A stretch of 33,558 nucleotides of DNA from Bradyrhizobium sp. AUGA SZCCT0283 (GCF_018130385.1 NZ_JAFCLU010000052.1:1-33558); one strand, 5' to 3'; shown: positions 24,254-32,324, counted from the stretch's first letter. A program made the numbers and translations. Notes: generated by a model not told the origin, from the sequence alone.

Positions 24254-24279
24254 GCCCGGCATGCGGGCGTTTTCGTTTT
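24254..24279 (+). terminator. Terminator-like hairpin
   Basis: GCCCG-GCATG-CGGGC is followed by GTTTTCGTTTT. No intact plus-strand gene lies just upstream, so it may be a leftover of a lost gene. Confidence 0.5.
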
Positions 24280-24387
24280 GCAAACGCGGCGCAGCTTGGC
24301 ATGTGATTGCGGCGGCAACCCGCGCGACGAACAGATCCCGGAACTCGCTTGGTGAGCCGCGGCTTTTCTCGACGTCTTTGAGGGGCC

Positions 24388-24633
24388 TTACTTCGGTCCC
24401 ATGTGGTGAGGATCGCTCCTCGGGCCGCCGCTGTAATGATGGCTGCCTCGGGGGCCAGCTTTGCCGGTGGTTACGCCGGTATCCTTCTTGCCCATGTGGT
24501 GGGGATCGCTCCTCGGGCCGCCACTGTAATGGTGGCCAGTTGTTTCGGTATCGGTCTTCTTGGTCTGTGCCATCGCCGGCATGGCGGCGAGCGAGAGCGC
24601 CGTGGCGGCGATCAGAAGAATGCGGGTGATCAT
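24388..24633 (-). CDS. Small secreted His-rich repeat protein
   Basis: An 81-residue protein. A Sec signal peptide (ILLIAATALSLAAMPAMA, cleavage near AMAQ, residue 22) precedes a mature part of about 58 residues built on two near-identical units, HHYSGGPRSDPHHMG (about 34-48 and 65-79), joined by a Lys/Gly/Thr spacer. AGAAGGAGAAGCAGAC precedes the ATG at 24633, an excellent ribosome site. A FixK/FNR-like box lies 74 bases upstream. The paired histidines suggest metal binding in the periplasm, but there is no known family function. It is a single-gene unit. Confidence 0.85.
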   Translation of the reverse strand: MITRILLIAATALSLAAMPAMAQTKKTDTETTGHHYSGGPRSDPHHMGKKDTGVTTGKAGPRGSHHYSGGPRSDPHHMGPK

Positions 24634-24706
24634 GTCTGCTTCTCCTTCTCCGGCAAGAGGACAGACTGCATCGGATCATGGCTGCGGGTTGCCACTTTGC
24701 GGTAGA

Positions 24707-24720
24707 TCAACCTTCCGCGG
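24707..24720 (-). promoter_or_regulatory. FixK/FNR-like box for the His-rich repeat gene
   Basis: TTGCGGTAGATCAA fits TTG-N8-CAA. Its centre is about 80 bases before the ATG at 24633, allowing a transcript start about 41 bases downstream of the box with a leader of about 40 bases. Confidence 0.65.
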
Positions 24721-24782
24721 CTTTCCAAGACGTGGCCAAAGTTACTGAGATTTTCACGTTAGGGAGCGCAGTTCCCCGAGCA

Positions 24783-24796
24783 TTGACTTGCGTCAA
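24783..24796 (+). promoter_or_regulatory. FixK/FNR-like box for the five-gene operon at 24849
   Basis: TTGACTTGCGTCAA is a perfect TTGAC-N4-GTCAA palindrome, 52 bases before the ATG at 24849. A box centred about 41 bases before the transcript start would place that start near 24831; an AT-rich GATAATTA follows at 24813-24820. Confidence 0.75.
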
Positions 24797-24848
24797 CATC
24801 GCCTGCTGCAGCGATAATTAGAGTGAAACTTCTCAAGCGGGAGGCTGC

Positions 24849-25106
24849 ATGATGTCGATGCATGAGCATTCCGGCCGTGGTCCTTCGGCGCATGAAGGCA
24901 TCTCCTTGAGGTCCCGTGTCGGGCTCGTTCTGATCGGTTTCCTGGTCATCGCCGGCGCGTTGCTGTTCACCGAGCATCAAGCCCATGTATTGGGCTCGCT
25001 GGTTTGGCTGCCGCTGCTCGCCTGTCCGTTGATGCACGTCTTCATGCATAGCGGACACGGCAATCACGGCGGTCACCAGCAAGAGGTCGACAGGAGGCAG
25101 CCATGA
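24849..25106 (+). CDS. DUF2933-like small membrane protein
   Basis: An 85-residue protein with one or two hydrophobic segments (VGLVLIGFLVIAGALLF and VLGSLVWLPLLACPLMHVF) and a His-rich tail (HVFMHSGHGNHGGHQQ). DUF2933 proteins have this size, a tandem hydrophobic layout and a C-terminal MHxxMHxGHG-like segment, and are often near heavy-metal genes. GGGAGGCTGC precedes the ATG at 24849; a second ATG follows at 24852. It heads a five-gene run with a FixK/FNR-like box upstream, and its stop overlaps the next start (ATGA). A metal-handling role is suggested by the histidines but is not proven. Confidence 0.85.
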   Translation: MMSMHEHSGRGPSAHEGISLRSRVGLVLIGFLVIAGALLFTEHQAHVLGSLVWLPLLACPLMHVFMHSGHGNHGGHQQEVDRRQP

Positions 25107-25777
25107 ACGGAGAATCGCCAGCCTATGGGCTGTGGGGCCTTGTCCTCATCAATTCCGTAGTCTTCATCCTGTTTGCCTACAGCTTCTTCAAGCCACAGAC
25201 GCCGCGCGATTGGCGCTCGTTCAGCGCTTTCAGCGCCTTCCTGGTGGCGTTGTTTGCGGAGATGTATGGCTTTCCGCTGACGATCTATTTTCTGTCCGGC
25301 TGGTTGCAAACGCGCTATCCCAACATCGACTGGTTTTCACATGATGCGGGTCACCTGCTGGAAATGGTGTTCGGCTGGAAAACCAATCCGCACGCGGGTC
25401 CGTTCCATATCCTGAGCTTTGTATTCATCGGCGGAGGCTTCGTCCTGATCGCCGCGGCCTGGAAAGTTCTATACGACGCGCAGCAAAGGCGAACGCTCGC
25501 CACCACCGGGCCTTACAGCTATGTGCGGCATCCGCAATATGTCGGTTTCATCCTGGTGATGTTCGGCTTCCTGCTGCAATGGCCGACCATCCTGACGCTC
25601 GTGATGTTTCCGGTATTGACGGTGATGTATGTCAAGCTGGCGCGAAGCGAGGAGCGGGACGCAAGTTCGGAGTTCGGCGATGCGTACGCCAAATATGCCG
25701 CCGAGGTGCCCGGATTCATTCCGAAGCCTGGACGGCTCCTGGGCCCGCCTCCCACGGACGAGTATCGCCATGGTTAG
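25103..25777 (+). CDS. Isoprenylcysteine carboxylmethyltransferase-family membrane protein
   Basis: A 224-residue integral membrane protein with four or five hydrophobic segments. The C-terminal catalytic-type region TTGPYSYVRHPQYVGFILVM (about 133-152) and the following ARSEERD match the SAM-binding RHPxY and EE motifs of the ICMT/PEMT/NnrU-like methyltransferase superfamily. Bacterial members rarely have a proven substrate; lipids or small molecules are candidates. The start overlaps the upstream stop by four bases and the 3' end overlaps the next gene by eight, so translation is coupled. It is often paired with DUF2933 genes, which fits a shared membrane or metal-stress function (inference). 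Confidence 0.88.
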   Translation: MNGESPAYGLWGLVLINSVVFILFAYSFFKPQTPRDWRSFSAFSAFLVALFAEMYGFPLTIYFLSGWLQTRYPNIDWFSHDAGHLLEMVFGWKTNPHAGPFHILSFVFIGGGFVLIAAAWKVLYDAQQRRTLATTGPYSYVRHPQYVGFILVMFGFLLQWPTILTLVMFPVLTVMYVKLARSEERDASSEFGDAYAKYAAEVPGFIPKPGRLLGPPPTDEYRHG

Positions 25778-26264
25778 CTATTCGAGGCGGCAAGCTATTG
25801 CGGCGGTTCTTGGCGCTTTCTGTGTTGGCGCGCTGCCGCTCGTTTGGGGCGATGTCGCTGCCGCGCAGGACACTCGGCAATCCAGGACGGCAGGCGGGAT
25901 GACGGTCTATCTCGGTGTTGTGCCGGCGGAGATTGTGAAAGGGTTAGGAGCAGCCGGCCACGAGCAAGGACCGGTGCACGGCCGCGTTCCAAAAGGCGCG
26001 CATGCGTATCACGTTGTCGCCGCCGTGTTCGACTCCGCGAGCGGAGCGCGGGTGGCGGATGCGGCAGTCAAGGCTCAGGTTTCAGGGATCGGTCTTTCTG
26101 GCGTCAAGAAGAATCTCGATCGGATGGAAATCGCCAACACCACCAGCTATGGCGGGTTTTTCGATTTGCCCGGGCGCGACCTCTATACCATCAGGTTGAC
26201 AATCGAGCGCCCTGGCCAGCCGAAGCCGGTTGATCTGGAATTCAAATACGACCATAGGCAATAG
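25770..26264 (+). CDS. Secreted hypothetical protein with Tat-like signal
   Basis: A 164-residue protein. The N-terminus MVSYSRRQAIAAVLGAF has a twin-arginine pair before a hydrophobic stretch, suggesting Tat export; cleavage is likely near AAAQ (about residue 33). The mature part begins GGMTVYLGVVPAEIVKG and is beta-rich, with HVVAAVFDSASGARVADAAV and TSYGGFFDLPGRDLYTIRLT suggesting an Ig-like domain of the kind seen in periplasmic metal or copper-handling proteins. I do not recognise a named family. The start lies inside the end of the methyltransferase gene (eight-base overlap), which excludes the longer frame from 25629. Confidence 0.8.
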   Translation: MVSYSRRQAIAAVLGAFCVGALPLVWGDVAAAQDTRQSRTAGGMTVYLGVVPAEIVKGLGAAGHEQGPVHGRVPKGAHAYHVVAAVFDSASGARVADAAVKAQVSGIGLSGVKKNLDRMEIANTTSYGGFFDLPGRDLYTIRLTIERPGQPKPVDLEFKYDHRQ

Positions 26265-26361
26265 CCGCGAGAACTTGGCATGCGACCTTCTTCGACTGGT
26301 TGCTTCAAAAATTTTCGCGGCGCGCGTGAGCGGAGCTGCCGCTGGTTCTATCGAGGCTGCC

Positions 26362-26811
26362 ATGGAACCTGACCGCAGGTCGTGGACACCCTCATCGATC
26401 GTCCTGGTGACGGCAGGCGTAACTCTGATTGGCACCGGAGTTTATTTCCTTCTCCTGCGTCCGCCGCTGTTGCCTGAAGACATCCGTTATATGGCATTGC
26501 CGCCGGCGCAATTCGATATCCTGAGACCCCGGCTGGAAGTGTGGCTCACCCATGTCTTCCGGGTCATGGGGGGCTACGTCCTGGCGACCGGCGTATTGAT
26601 GGTCACATTGGCCGTGATGTCATTTCGCCAGCATTCGACGCCCGCAGCGATCGGCGCGCTGATCGGAGGCGTTGCCTCGATCGGCTGGATGGCCGTAGTC
26701 AACTTCCTGATCGACTCGGACTTCAAATGGGTTCTGCTGGCAATGGCGTTGCTATGGGCTGTCAGCCTTGTGCTGTTCTGGGTGGAGAAGCCCGACCGCG
26801 TGCGTTCGTGA
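26362..26811 (+). CDS. Four-helix membrane protein of unknown function
   Basis: A 149-residue protein with about four membrane segments (SSIVLVTAGVTLIGTGVYFLLL, VMGGYVLATGVLMVTLAVM, AIGALIGGVASIGWMAVV and WVLLAMALLWAVSLVLF). The first loop carries RPPLLPEDIRYMALPPAQF, which looks conserved in style. No transport or redox motif is seen. The ATG at 26362 follows GAGGCTGCC; the open frame continues upstream to 26230 with no better site. It lies between the Tat-secreted gene (97 bases before) and the formate/nitrite channel (36 bases after), so probably in the same operon. Confidence 0.78.
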   Translation: MEPDRRSWTPSSIVLVTAGVTLIGTGVYFLLLRPPLLPEDIRYMALPPAQFDILRPRLEVWLTHVFRVMGGYVLATGVLMVTLAVMSFRQHSTPAAIGALIGGVASIGWMAVVNFLIDSDFKWVLLAMALLWAVSLVLFWVEKPDRVRS

Positions 26812-26847
26812 CTTTGCGACGGATCGCTCACAACTGCCGAGGCGCTG

Positions 26848-27726
26848 ATGTTGGATGTGGGAAATCATAATTCGATCGATGCGCTGTTGCCGCCCGAGAT
26901 GGCGGAGCGGGCGGAGCAGATCGGCGTACAGAAGACCCGCCTGGATACGCTGAGCTTGATCGCCCTCGCCGTGCTCGCCGGCGCTTTCGTCGCTTTCGGT
27001 TCAATGTTTTCGGTTGTCGTTATGGCCGGCGCTGAGGGCAATCTGTCTTACGGTGTCACACGTCTTTTGGGCGGAACGGTCTTTTCGCTTGGTCTTATCC
27101 TCGTCATCGTCGGAGGCGCGGAGCTTTTTACCGGCAACAATCTCATGGTGATGGCGTGCGCAAGCGGTCGCATTCGCGTCAGCGAGCTGTTTCGGGCATG
27201 GGCGTTCGTCTACGCCGGCAATTTTGTGGGCGCCATTGCAATTGCGTTTCTCGTCTTCCTGTCGGCGGGATATGACCACGGGAACGGCGCGGTCGGCCTG
27301 ACCGCGCTGGCGAGCGCCAACGGCAAGGCGTCCTTGTCGGGCCTGCAGGCGCTTATTCATGGGGTTCTCGCCAATGTCCTCGTTTGTCTGGCGACCTGGC
27401 TCTGCTACAGCGCGCGCACGACGACAGATAAGATCCTGGCGATCATCTTCCCGATCGCGGCGTTCTCGGCCTCAGGATTTGAGCATTCAATTGCCAACAT
27501 GTACTTGCTCACGTTCGCGCTGCTGACAAAGCTCTGTGCGGCAACCACGTTCTGGGGCGCGATTGGGAAAAGCCCATCCGTATTCTCGCACCTGACCGTG
27601 TTCGGCGCACTCATGAATCTGCTGTGGGTGACCATAGGAAACATGATCGGCGGTGTGGTGGTCGGTATCACCTACTGGTTCATCTATCTGCGCAAGTCCA
27701 AAGGAGGGAGCTGCATTGGATCATAG
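26848..27726 (+). CDS. Formate/nitrite transporter family channel
   Basis: A 292-residue integral membrane protein with six membrane helices. FNT signatures are present: GGAELFTGNNLMVMA (about 91-105) and SGFEHSIANMYLL (about 210-222), the second matching the central histidine motif of FocA/NirC. Such pentameric channels move formate, nitrite or hydrosulfide. FocA, NirC and HSC cannot be told apart by eye, so I give no symbol. GAGGCGCTG precedes the ATG. It closes the FixK-box-led gene run 24849-27726, in keeping with anaerobic or microaerobic formate or nitrite traffic. Confidence 0.9.
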   Translation: MLDVGNHNSIDALLPPEMAERAEQIGVQKTRLDTLSLIALAVLAGAFVAFGSMFSVVVMAGAEGNLSYGVTRLLGGTVFSLGLILVIVGGAELFTGNNLMVMACASGRIRVSELFRAWAFVYAGNFVGAIAIAFLVFLSAGYDHGNGAVGLTALASANGKASLSGLQALIHGVLANVLVCLATWLCYSARTTTDKILAIIFPIAAFSASGFEHSIANMYLLTFALLTKLCAATTFWGAIGKSPSVFSHLTVFGALMNLLWVTIGNMIGGVVVGITYWFIYLRKSKGGSCIGS

Positions 27727-27769
27727 GGTGACGGACCCCGGGCCACCCCCGCTATCCTCGAGCCCACAC

Positions 27770-27783
27770 ATGATATAAGTCAA
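27770..27783 (+). promoter_or_regulatory. Near-consensus FixK/FNR-like box before the ABC exporter operon
   Basis: ATGATATAAGTCAA differs from TTGA-N6-TCAA at the first base. It lies 34 bases before the ATG at 27818, rather close, so it is a weaker candidate than the other four boxes. Confidence 0.35.
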
Positions 27784-27817
27784 GATGCCCCGGTGAAGCG
27801 TAGTTCAAGCTTACGCG

Positions 27818-28525
27818 ATGACCGAAGCGATCTTTACAGCCACGGCCCTGACCAAGACCTACGTCTCCGGCGAAGTGCAGGTCCACGCCCTGAACAATGT
27901 CGATCTCGAGATCGCGGAGAGGGAGGTGGTGGTTCTGCTCGGTCCGTCCGGCAGTGGCAAGACCACGCTGCTCAACATCATGGGCGGACTCGATCATCCG
28001 ACCAGCGGCAAGCTGTTCTTCAAGCACCTCGAGCTGACTGGCCTGAGCGACCGGGAGCTGACCGATTACCGGCGTCGGCATGTCGGGTTCGTATTCCAGT
28101 TCTATAATCTCGTTCCTAGTCTGACGGCTTACGAAAACGTGGCCCTGGTGACCGAGATTTCGGAGCGGCCCATGCGTCCCGATGAAGCGCTTGCGCTGGT
28201 CGGGCTCGAAGCTCGCATGCATCATTTTCCGGCCCAGCTTTCCGGCGGCGAGCAGCAACGCGTGGCGATCGCCCGCGCCATCGCCAAGCGTCCCGCGGTG
28301 CTGTTGTGCGACGAGCCGACGGGCGCACTCGACTCGAAAACCGGAATCAAGGTCATCGAGGCGCTGCTCGGCGTCAATCGTCAGCTCGGCACCACGACGC
28401 TGATCATCACCCACAATGCAAGCATCCAGCAGGTTGCGGACCGGGTCCTGTTCTTCGCCGATGGCCGGATATCGAGGATCCAGCGCAACGAAACGCGCCG
28501 CGAGGCGGCGCAGTTGGTCTGGTGA
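27818..28525 (+). CDS. ABC exporter ATP-binding subunit (MacB/LolD type)
   Basis: A 235-residue ATPase with Walker A GPSGSGKT, Q-loop VFQFYNLVP, signature LSGGEQQRVAIARAI, Walker B VLLCDEPTGALDS and switch histidine ITHNAS. The sequence is of the LolD/MacB type, which works with FtsX-like permeases as a mechanotransmission exporter. It is first of a three-gene operon: the permease starts four bases after its stop and the membrane-fusion protein follows. No outer-membrane factor gene is adjacent. The substrate is unknown; lipids, peptides or drugs are possible. Confidence 0.92.
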   Translation: MTEAIFTATALTKTYVSGEVQVHALNNVDLEIAEREVVVLLGPSGSGKTTLLNIMGGLDHPTSGKLFFKHLELTGLSDRELTDYRRRHVGFVFQFYNLVPSLTAYENVALVTEISERPMRPDEALALVGLEARMHHFPAQLSGGEQQRVAIARAIAKRPAVLLCDEPTGALDSKTGIKVIEALLGVNRQLGTTTLIITHNASIQQVADRVLFFADGRISRIQRNETRREAAQLVW

Positions 28526-28529
28526 CATC

Positions 28530-30893
28530 ATGTCGGCGCTCGACATCAAGCTGTTTCGCGACGCGAGGCGCTTGTGGGCGCAGGTGCTGGCGATTGCGCT
28601 GGTGATCGGCGGCGGGGTGGCGACGCTGATCCTCGCGGTCGGCTCACACCGCTCGCTCGATGAAACCCGCATCGCTTACTACGAGCGATACGCCTTCGCG
28701 GATGTGTTTGCGCTGACCAAACGCGCGCCCAAAGCGCTGGTGGATCAAATTGGGCAAATTCCCGGCGTGACCGCGGTCGATGCGAGGATTGCCAAGCTCG
28801 CCTTGCTCGATGTGCCGGGATTTTCCGAGCCCGCCAGCGCGCAATTCGTCTCGCTGCCGGATGACGGCGAGCCCGTGCTCAACCGGCTCTATCTGCGGGC
28901 CGGGCGTCTACCTGAACCTGGACGGACGGAAGAGGTCGTGGTCAACGAGAGTTTTGCAAAGGCGCACGGCTTTGTACCCGGCGCCGGTTTCTCCGCGATC
29001 CTGAACGGCAGGAAGCGCCAGCTCGTGATCGTGGGGACGGCCCTGTCTCCGGAGTTCGTCTACACGGTGGGACCCGGAGACCTGATGCCGGACGACCGCC
29101 GCTACGGCATCGTATGGATGTCGGAAAAGGCGCTTGCGAGCGTCTATGATCTCGACGGTGCATTCTCTTCCGTCTCCGTCAAGTTGCAACGCGGTGCGTC
29201 GGAGTCCGAGGTTGTCGCACGGCTTGATTCCCTGCTGGACGCCTACGGCGGGCAAGCGGCCCACGGCCGCAAGGAACAGACCTCGCATGCCTGGCTCGAC
29301 CACGAGCTCGACATGCTCAACAATATGAGCCGCACGCTGCCGCCGATTTTCCTTTTGGTGTCAGCATTTCTCGTCAATCTCACACTTAGCCGGTTGGTGG
29401 CGCTGGAGCGCGAGCAGGTCGGGCTTTTGAAAGCCTTGGGGTATCGCGACAGCAGTATCGTACTGCACTACCTGAAATTCGTCGCGCTCATCGTTGTGAT
29501 CGGGATCGTAATCGGCAGCGCCGTCGGGACCTGGTTGGGATTGCGCGTCACTGCGCTGTTTGGTGACTTCTTCCATTTCCCGTTCCTGCTGTTCGCGAAG
29601 TCGCCAGATCTCTATGCCATCGCGGGCGCACTGAGCGCCACCGCAGCCGTCATCGGCGCCATCCGCGCACTTAAGGAGGTCGTCAGCCTGCCGCCGGCCA
29701 TCGCGATGCAACCGCCGGCGCCACCGAGTTATCGCCGGCTGGTTCCTGCAGGCTTTTCTCTGGACAGGATAGTTTCACAGCCGACGCTGATGATGCTGCG
29801 CAACATCTCGCGCCATCCGGTGAGGGCCGCCTTCACGACGCTCGGGATGGCGCTTGCAACTGCAGTTCTTGTCGTGTCGCTCTTTACCCGCGACACCATG
29901 GAGCAATTGATCGATGTAACCTACTTCCTGGCAGATCGGCAGGATGCGACGATCGGATTCGCCGAGAAGCGGACGGAAAATGTCGTCATGCAGGTGGCGC
30001 GGCTTCCGGGCGTGCTTGCCGCCGAGTCGTTCCGGGAGGTCCCGGTCCGGATCCGACACGGCAATGTCGAGCGTCGCATTACGATCAGCGGCCGCCGGCC
30101 CGAGTCCGATCTCAGGCGCATCATTGATGTTGATCTGCGGCCCGTGGTGCTTCCCGCAACCGGCCTCGCGATCTCCAGCATGCTTGGGAAAATTCTCGGC
30201 GTCGGCGTTGGAGATTCCGTCGAAATCGATCTGTTGGAAGGCACCCGGCGAACGGTATCCCTGCCGGTCGTTGCGCTGGTGGAGGACTATTTCGGCATCA
30301 GGGGCATGATGGACATGGAGGCCTTGGCGCGCCTGATGCGCGAGGGGCCCGTTGTAAACAGCGTCAACCTCAGCCTGGACGACGATCGCAAGGAGCAATT
30401 TTACGCGGCAGTCAAGGCGATACCGACCGTGAGCGGAGTGGCGCTGCAACGCGTTTCCCTGGCAAATTTTCGCAAGACAGTCGCGCTGCTCGTCACGACC
30501 ATGGCAAGCATCTATACCGGACTGGCGGCGGTCATCGCGTTCGGGGTCGTCTACAACAACGCCAGAATTTCGCTTTCGGAGCGGGCGCGCGAGCTGGCAA
30601 GCCTGCGGGTGCTCGGCTTCAGGCGTGGCGAAGTCCTGCGCATCCTGCTGCTCGAACTGGCGCTCCTGACATTGATCGCGCAGCCTCCGGGTTGGGTGAT
30701 GGGCTATGGCCTCGCATGGATCATGAAAACCAACCTCGCAGGTGAATTGATGCGCGTGCGTCTCGTCGTCGAGCATTCGACCTATGTGACGGCAAGCGCG
30801 GTTGTCCTTCTGGCGGCCATTGCCTCGGCGTTCATCATTCGAGAGCGCATCAACCGACTGGACCTTGTGGCCGTCCTCAAAACGCGGGATTGA
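28530..30893 (+). CDS. ABC exporter permease with two FtsX domains
   Basis: A 787-residue inner-membrane permease with a first helix near residues 17-38 (QVLAIALVIGGGVATLILAV), a long periplasmic part, an FtsX domain near 265-385 (PPIFLLVSAFLVNLTLSRLV, LGYRDSSIVLHYLK), a second core from about 428 (HPVRAAFTTLGMALATAVLV), a second periplasmic part, and an FtsX domain near 650-787 ending VAVLKTRD. The duplicated layout recalls long lipoprotein/lipid-type permeases. The ATG at 28530 follows the ATPase stop by four bases; the in-frame ATG at 28416 is inside that gene and is rejected. Confidence 0.9.
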   Translation: MSALDIKLFRDARRLWAQVLAIALVIGGGVATLILAVGSHRSLDETRIAYYERYAFADVFALTKRAPKALVDQIGQIPGVTAVDARIAKLALLDVPGFSEPASAQFVSLPDDGEPVLNRLYLRAGRLPEPGRTEEVVVNESFAKAHGFVPGAGFSAILNGRKRQLVIVGTALSPEFVYTVGPGDLMPDDRRYGIVWMSEKALASVYDLDGAFSSVSVKLQRGASESEVVARLDSLLDAYGGQAAHGRKEQTSHAWLDHELDMLNNMSRTLPPIFLLVSAFLVNLTLSRLVALEREQVGLLKALGYRDSSIVLHYLKFVALIVVIGIVIGSAVGTWLGLRVTALFGDFFHFPFLLFAKSPDLYAIAGALSATAAVIGAIRALKEVVSLPPAIAMQPPAPPSYRRLVPAGFSLDRIVSQPTLMMLRNISRHPVRAAFTTLGMALATAVLVVSLFTRDTMEQLIDVTYFLADRQDATIGFAEKRTENVVMQVARLPGVLAAESFREVPVRIRHGNVERRITISGRRPESDLRRIIDVDLRPVVLPATGLAISSMLGKILGVGVGDSVEIDLLEGTRRTVSLPVVALVEDYFGIRGMMDMEALARLMREGPVVNSVNLSLDDDRKEQFYAAVKAIPTVSGVALQRVSLANFRKTVALLVTTMASIYTGLAAVIAFGVVYNNARISLSERARELASLRVLGFRRGEVLRILLLELALLTLIAQPPGWVMGYGLAWIMKTNLAGELMRVRLVVEHSTYVTASAVVLLAAIASAFIIRERINRLDLVAVLKTRD

Positions 30894-30896
30894 CCG

Positions 30897-32126
30897 ATGC
30901 CGGCAAACTGGATGAAGCGGATCATAGCCATTGTAGTCGGCGGCGCGATTGTTGCGCTGTTAATCTGGTTTGCCTGGCCGCAGCCGGTCGCTGTCGATCT
31001 TGCCACAGCCGCGAAAGGTCCGCTCGAAGTGACGGCTGACGACGATGGAAAAACCCGCGTACGCCATATCTATACGGTGTCGGCGCCGATCGGCGGCAAG
31101 GTGCTGAGAATTTCTCACCCCATAGGCGCGCAGGGCACTTCGCTTCATGTCGGGGATCAGGTGACAGCCAACGAGACTGTCGTGGCGCTGATGCAGCCGA
31201 CACCGCCGAGCTTTCTCGACGTGCGTTCGCACGATCAGCTCGAAGCTGAAGTGATCGCCGCCGACGCTTCGATTCAGCAACAGGAGGCCGAGGTCCGTCG
31301 GCTTGAAGCTGCGCTCGAATTCGCGCGTACCGAGTTTCAGAGGGCGCAGGCACTGGCGCGGACGCAGACGATCTCCACCCAGGCCTTCGACAAGGCCAAA
31401 TTTGAAGTCGCCAGCAACGAAGCCGCGCTCGCCAGCGCGAGGGCTCAACTGGACTTTCGCCGTAACATGCGCTCAAGCCTCGCCGCCCGATTGATTGATC
31501 CCACAAACGTCACTCCGCCAAAGGATCCGGCGTGCTGCGTCAGGGTGCTGGCGCCGGCGAGCGGGCGCGTGCTGAAGATCATCCAGGATAGCGAGGTCGT
31601 GGTCTTGCCCGGTGCACCGTTGGTCGATATCGGCGATCCAAACGACCTTGAGGTGGTTGCTGACTTGTTGTCGACCGATGCGGTGCAGATCAAAGTCAAT
31701 GCGCCGGTGCGGATCGATGGCTGGGGTGGTCCGCCGATACGGGGGAAGGTGGTCCGTGTCGACCCCGCCGGCTTCCTCAAGGTCTCCGCGCTCGGCATCG
31801 AGGAGCAACGGGTTCGGGTTACCATCGACTTCACCGATCCGCCGGAGCTTTGGTCCCGGTTGGGGCACGACTACCGCGTAATCGTGCATGCGACGATCTG
31901 GAGCGCGGGCGATGTCCTGACGGTGCCGGTAAGCGCGTTGTTCAGGAAGGGCGAGGACTGGGCCGTGTTCGTCGTGGAAGACGGACGCGCGCAGTTGACG
32001 CCGGTCAAGATCGGTCATCGCAACAACCGCATGGCGGAAGTACTGGAAGGGCTGGCTGCGGGACGGCAGGTGGTTCTTCATCCCAGCGACAAGATTGCGG
32101 ATGGGGTTCGGATAGCCCAGAGATAG
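30897..32126 (+). CDS. Periplasmic adaptor (membrane-fusion, HlyD-family) protein
   Basis: A 409-residue protein anchored by one N-terminal helix (IIAIVVGGAIVALLIWFAW, about 9-28). Then come a split lipoyl/barrel-sandwich domain (VSAPIGGKVLRISHPIGAQG and VRVLAPASGRVLKIIQDSEV), a coiled-coil hairpin at about 112-195 (SIQQQEAEVRRLEAALEFAR), and a C-terminal beta-barrel (VVRVDPAGFLKVSALGIEEQ). It bridges the ABC permease to the outer membrane or periplasm. The gene starts three bases after the permease stop, so the trio is one operon. It ends 113 bases before the tRNA-Leu gene. Confidence 0.9.
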   Translation: MPANWMKRIIAIVVGGAIVALLIWFAWPQPVAVDLATAAKGPLEVTADDDGKTRVRHIYTVSAPIGGKVLRISHPIGAQGTSLHVGDQVTANETVVALMQPTPPSFLDVRSHDQLEAEVIAADASIQQQEAEVRRLEAALEFARTEFQRAQALARTQTISTQAFDKAKFEVASNEAALASARAQLDFRRNMRSSLAARLIDPTNVTPPKDPACCVRVLAPASGRVLKIIQDSEVVVLPGAPLVDIGDPNDLEVVADLLSTDAVQIKVNAPVRIDGWGGPPIRGKVVRVDPAGFLKVSALGIEEQRVRVTIDFTDPPELWSRLGHDYRVIVHATIWSAGDVLTVPVSALFRKGEDWAVFVVEDGRAQLTPVKIGHRNNRMAEVLEGLAAGRQVVLHPSDKIADGVRIAQR

Positions 32127-32239
32127 TCTGCCCTGCGGTACAGGCCTCGCTGGAAGTGCTGCCCGCAACTTCCGCGGCTTCTTTTGCTGGCTAAGGCTAG
32201 CCCGGCGTACCGTAACTCGCGAAGCGAGCGAAGGCTTGT

Positions 32240-32324
32240 TGGTGCCCCTGGCCGGAATCGAACCAGCACTCCTTGCGGAACTCGATTTTGAGTCGAGCGC
32301 GTCTACCAGTTCCGCCACAGGGGC
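32240..32324 (-). tRNA. tRNA-Leu (anticodon CAA)
   Basis: An 85-base cloverleaf on the minus strand: acceptor GCCCCTG with CAGGGGC, discriminator A and an encoded CCA; anticodon stem CTCGA/TCGAG around the loop CTCAAAA, anticodon CAA (reads UUG); variable arm TTCCGCAAGGAGT; T-arm GCTGG-TTCGATT-CCGGC. It follows the ABC exporter operon on the opposite strand. Its 3' half recurs in decayed form at 20492. Confidence 0.97.

Noticed and set aside
28416..28529. Upstream extension of the ABC permease gene
   Set aside because: It lies inside the ATPase gene in another frame; the ATG at 28530 fits the operon spacing and the family start.
29775..30776. 333-residue minus-strand frame opposite the ABC permease
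   Set aside because: Antisense shadow; His/Asp/Arg-rich with no domain.
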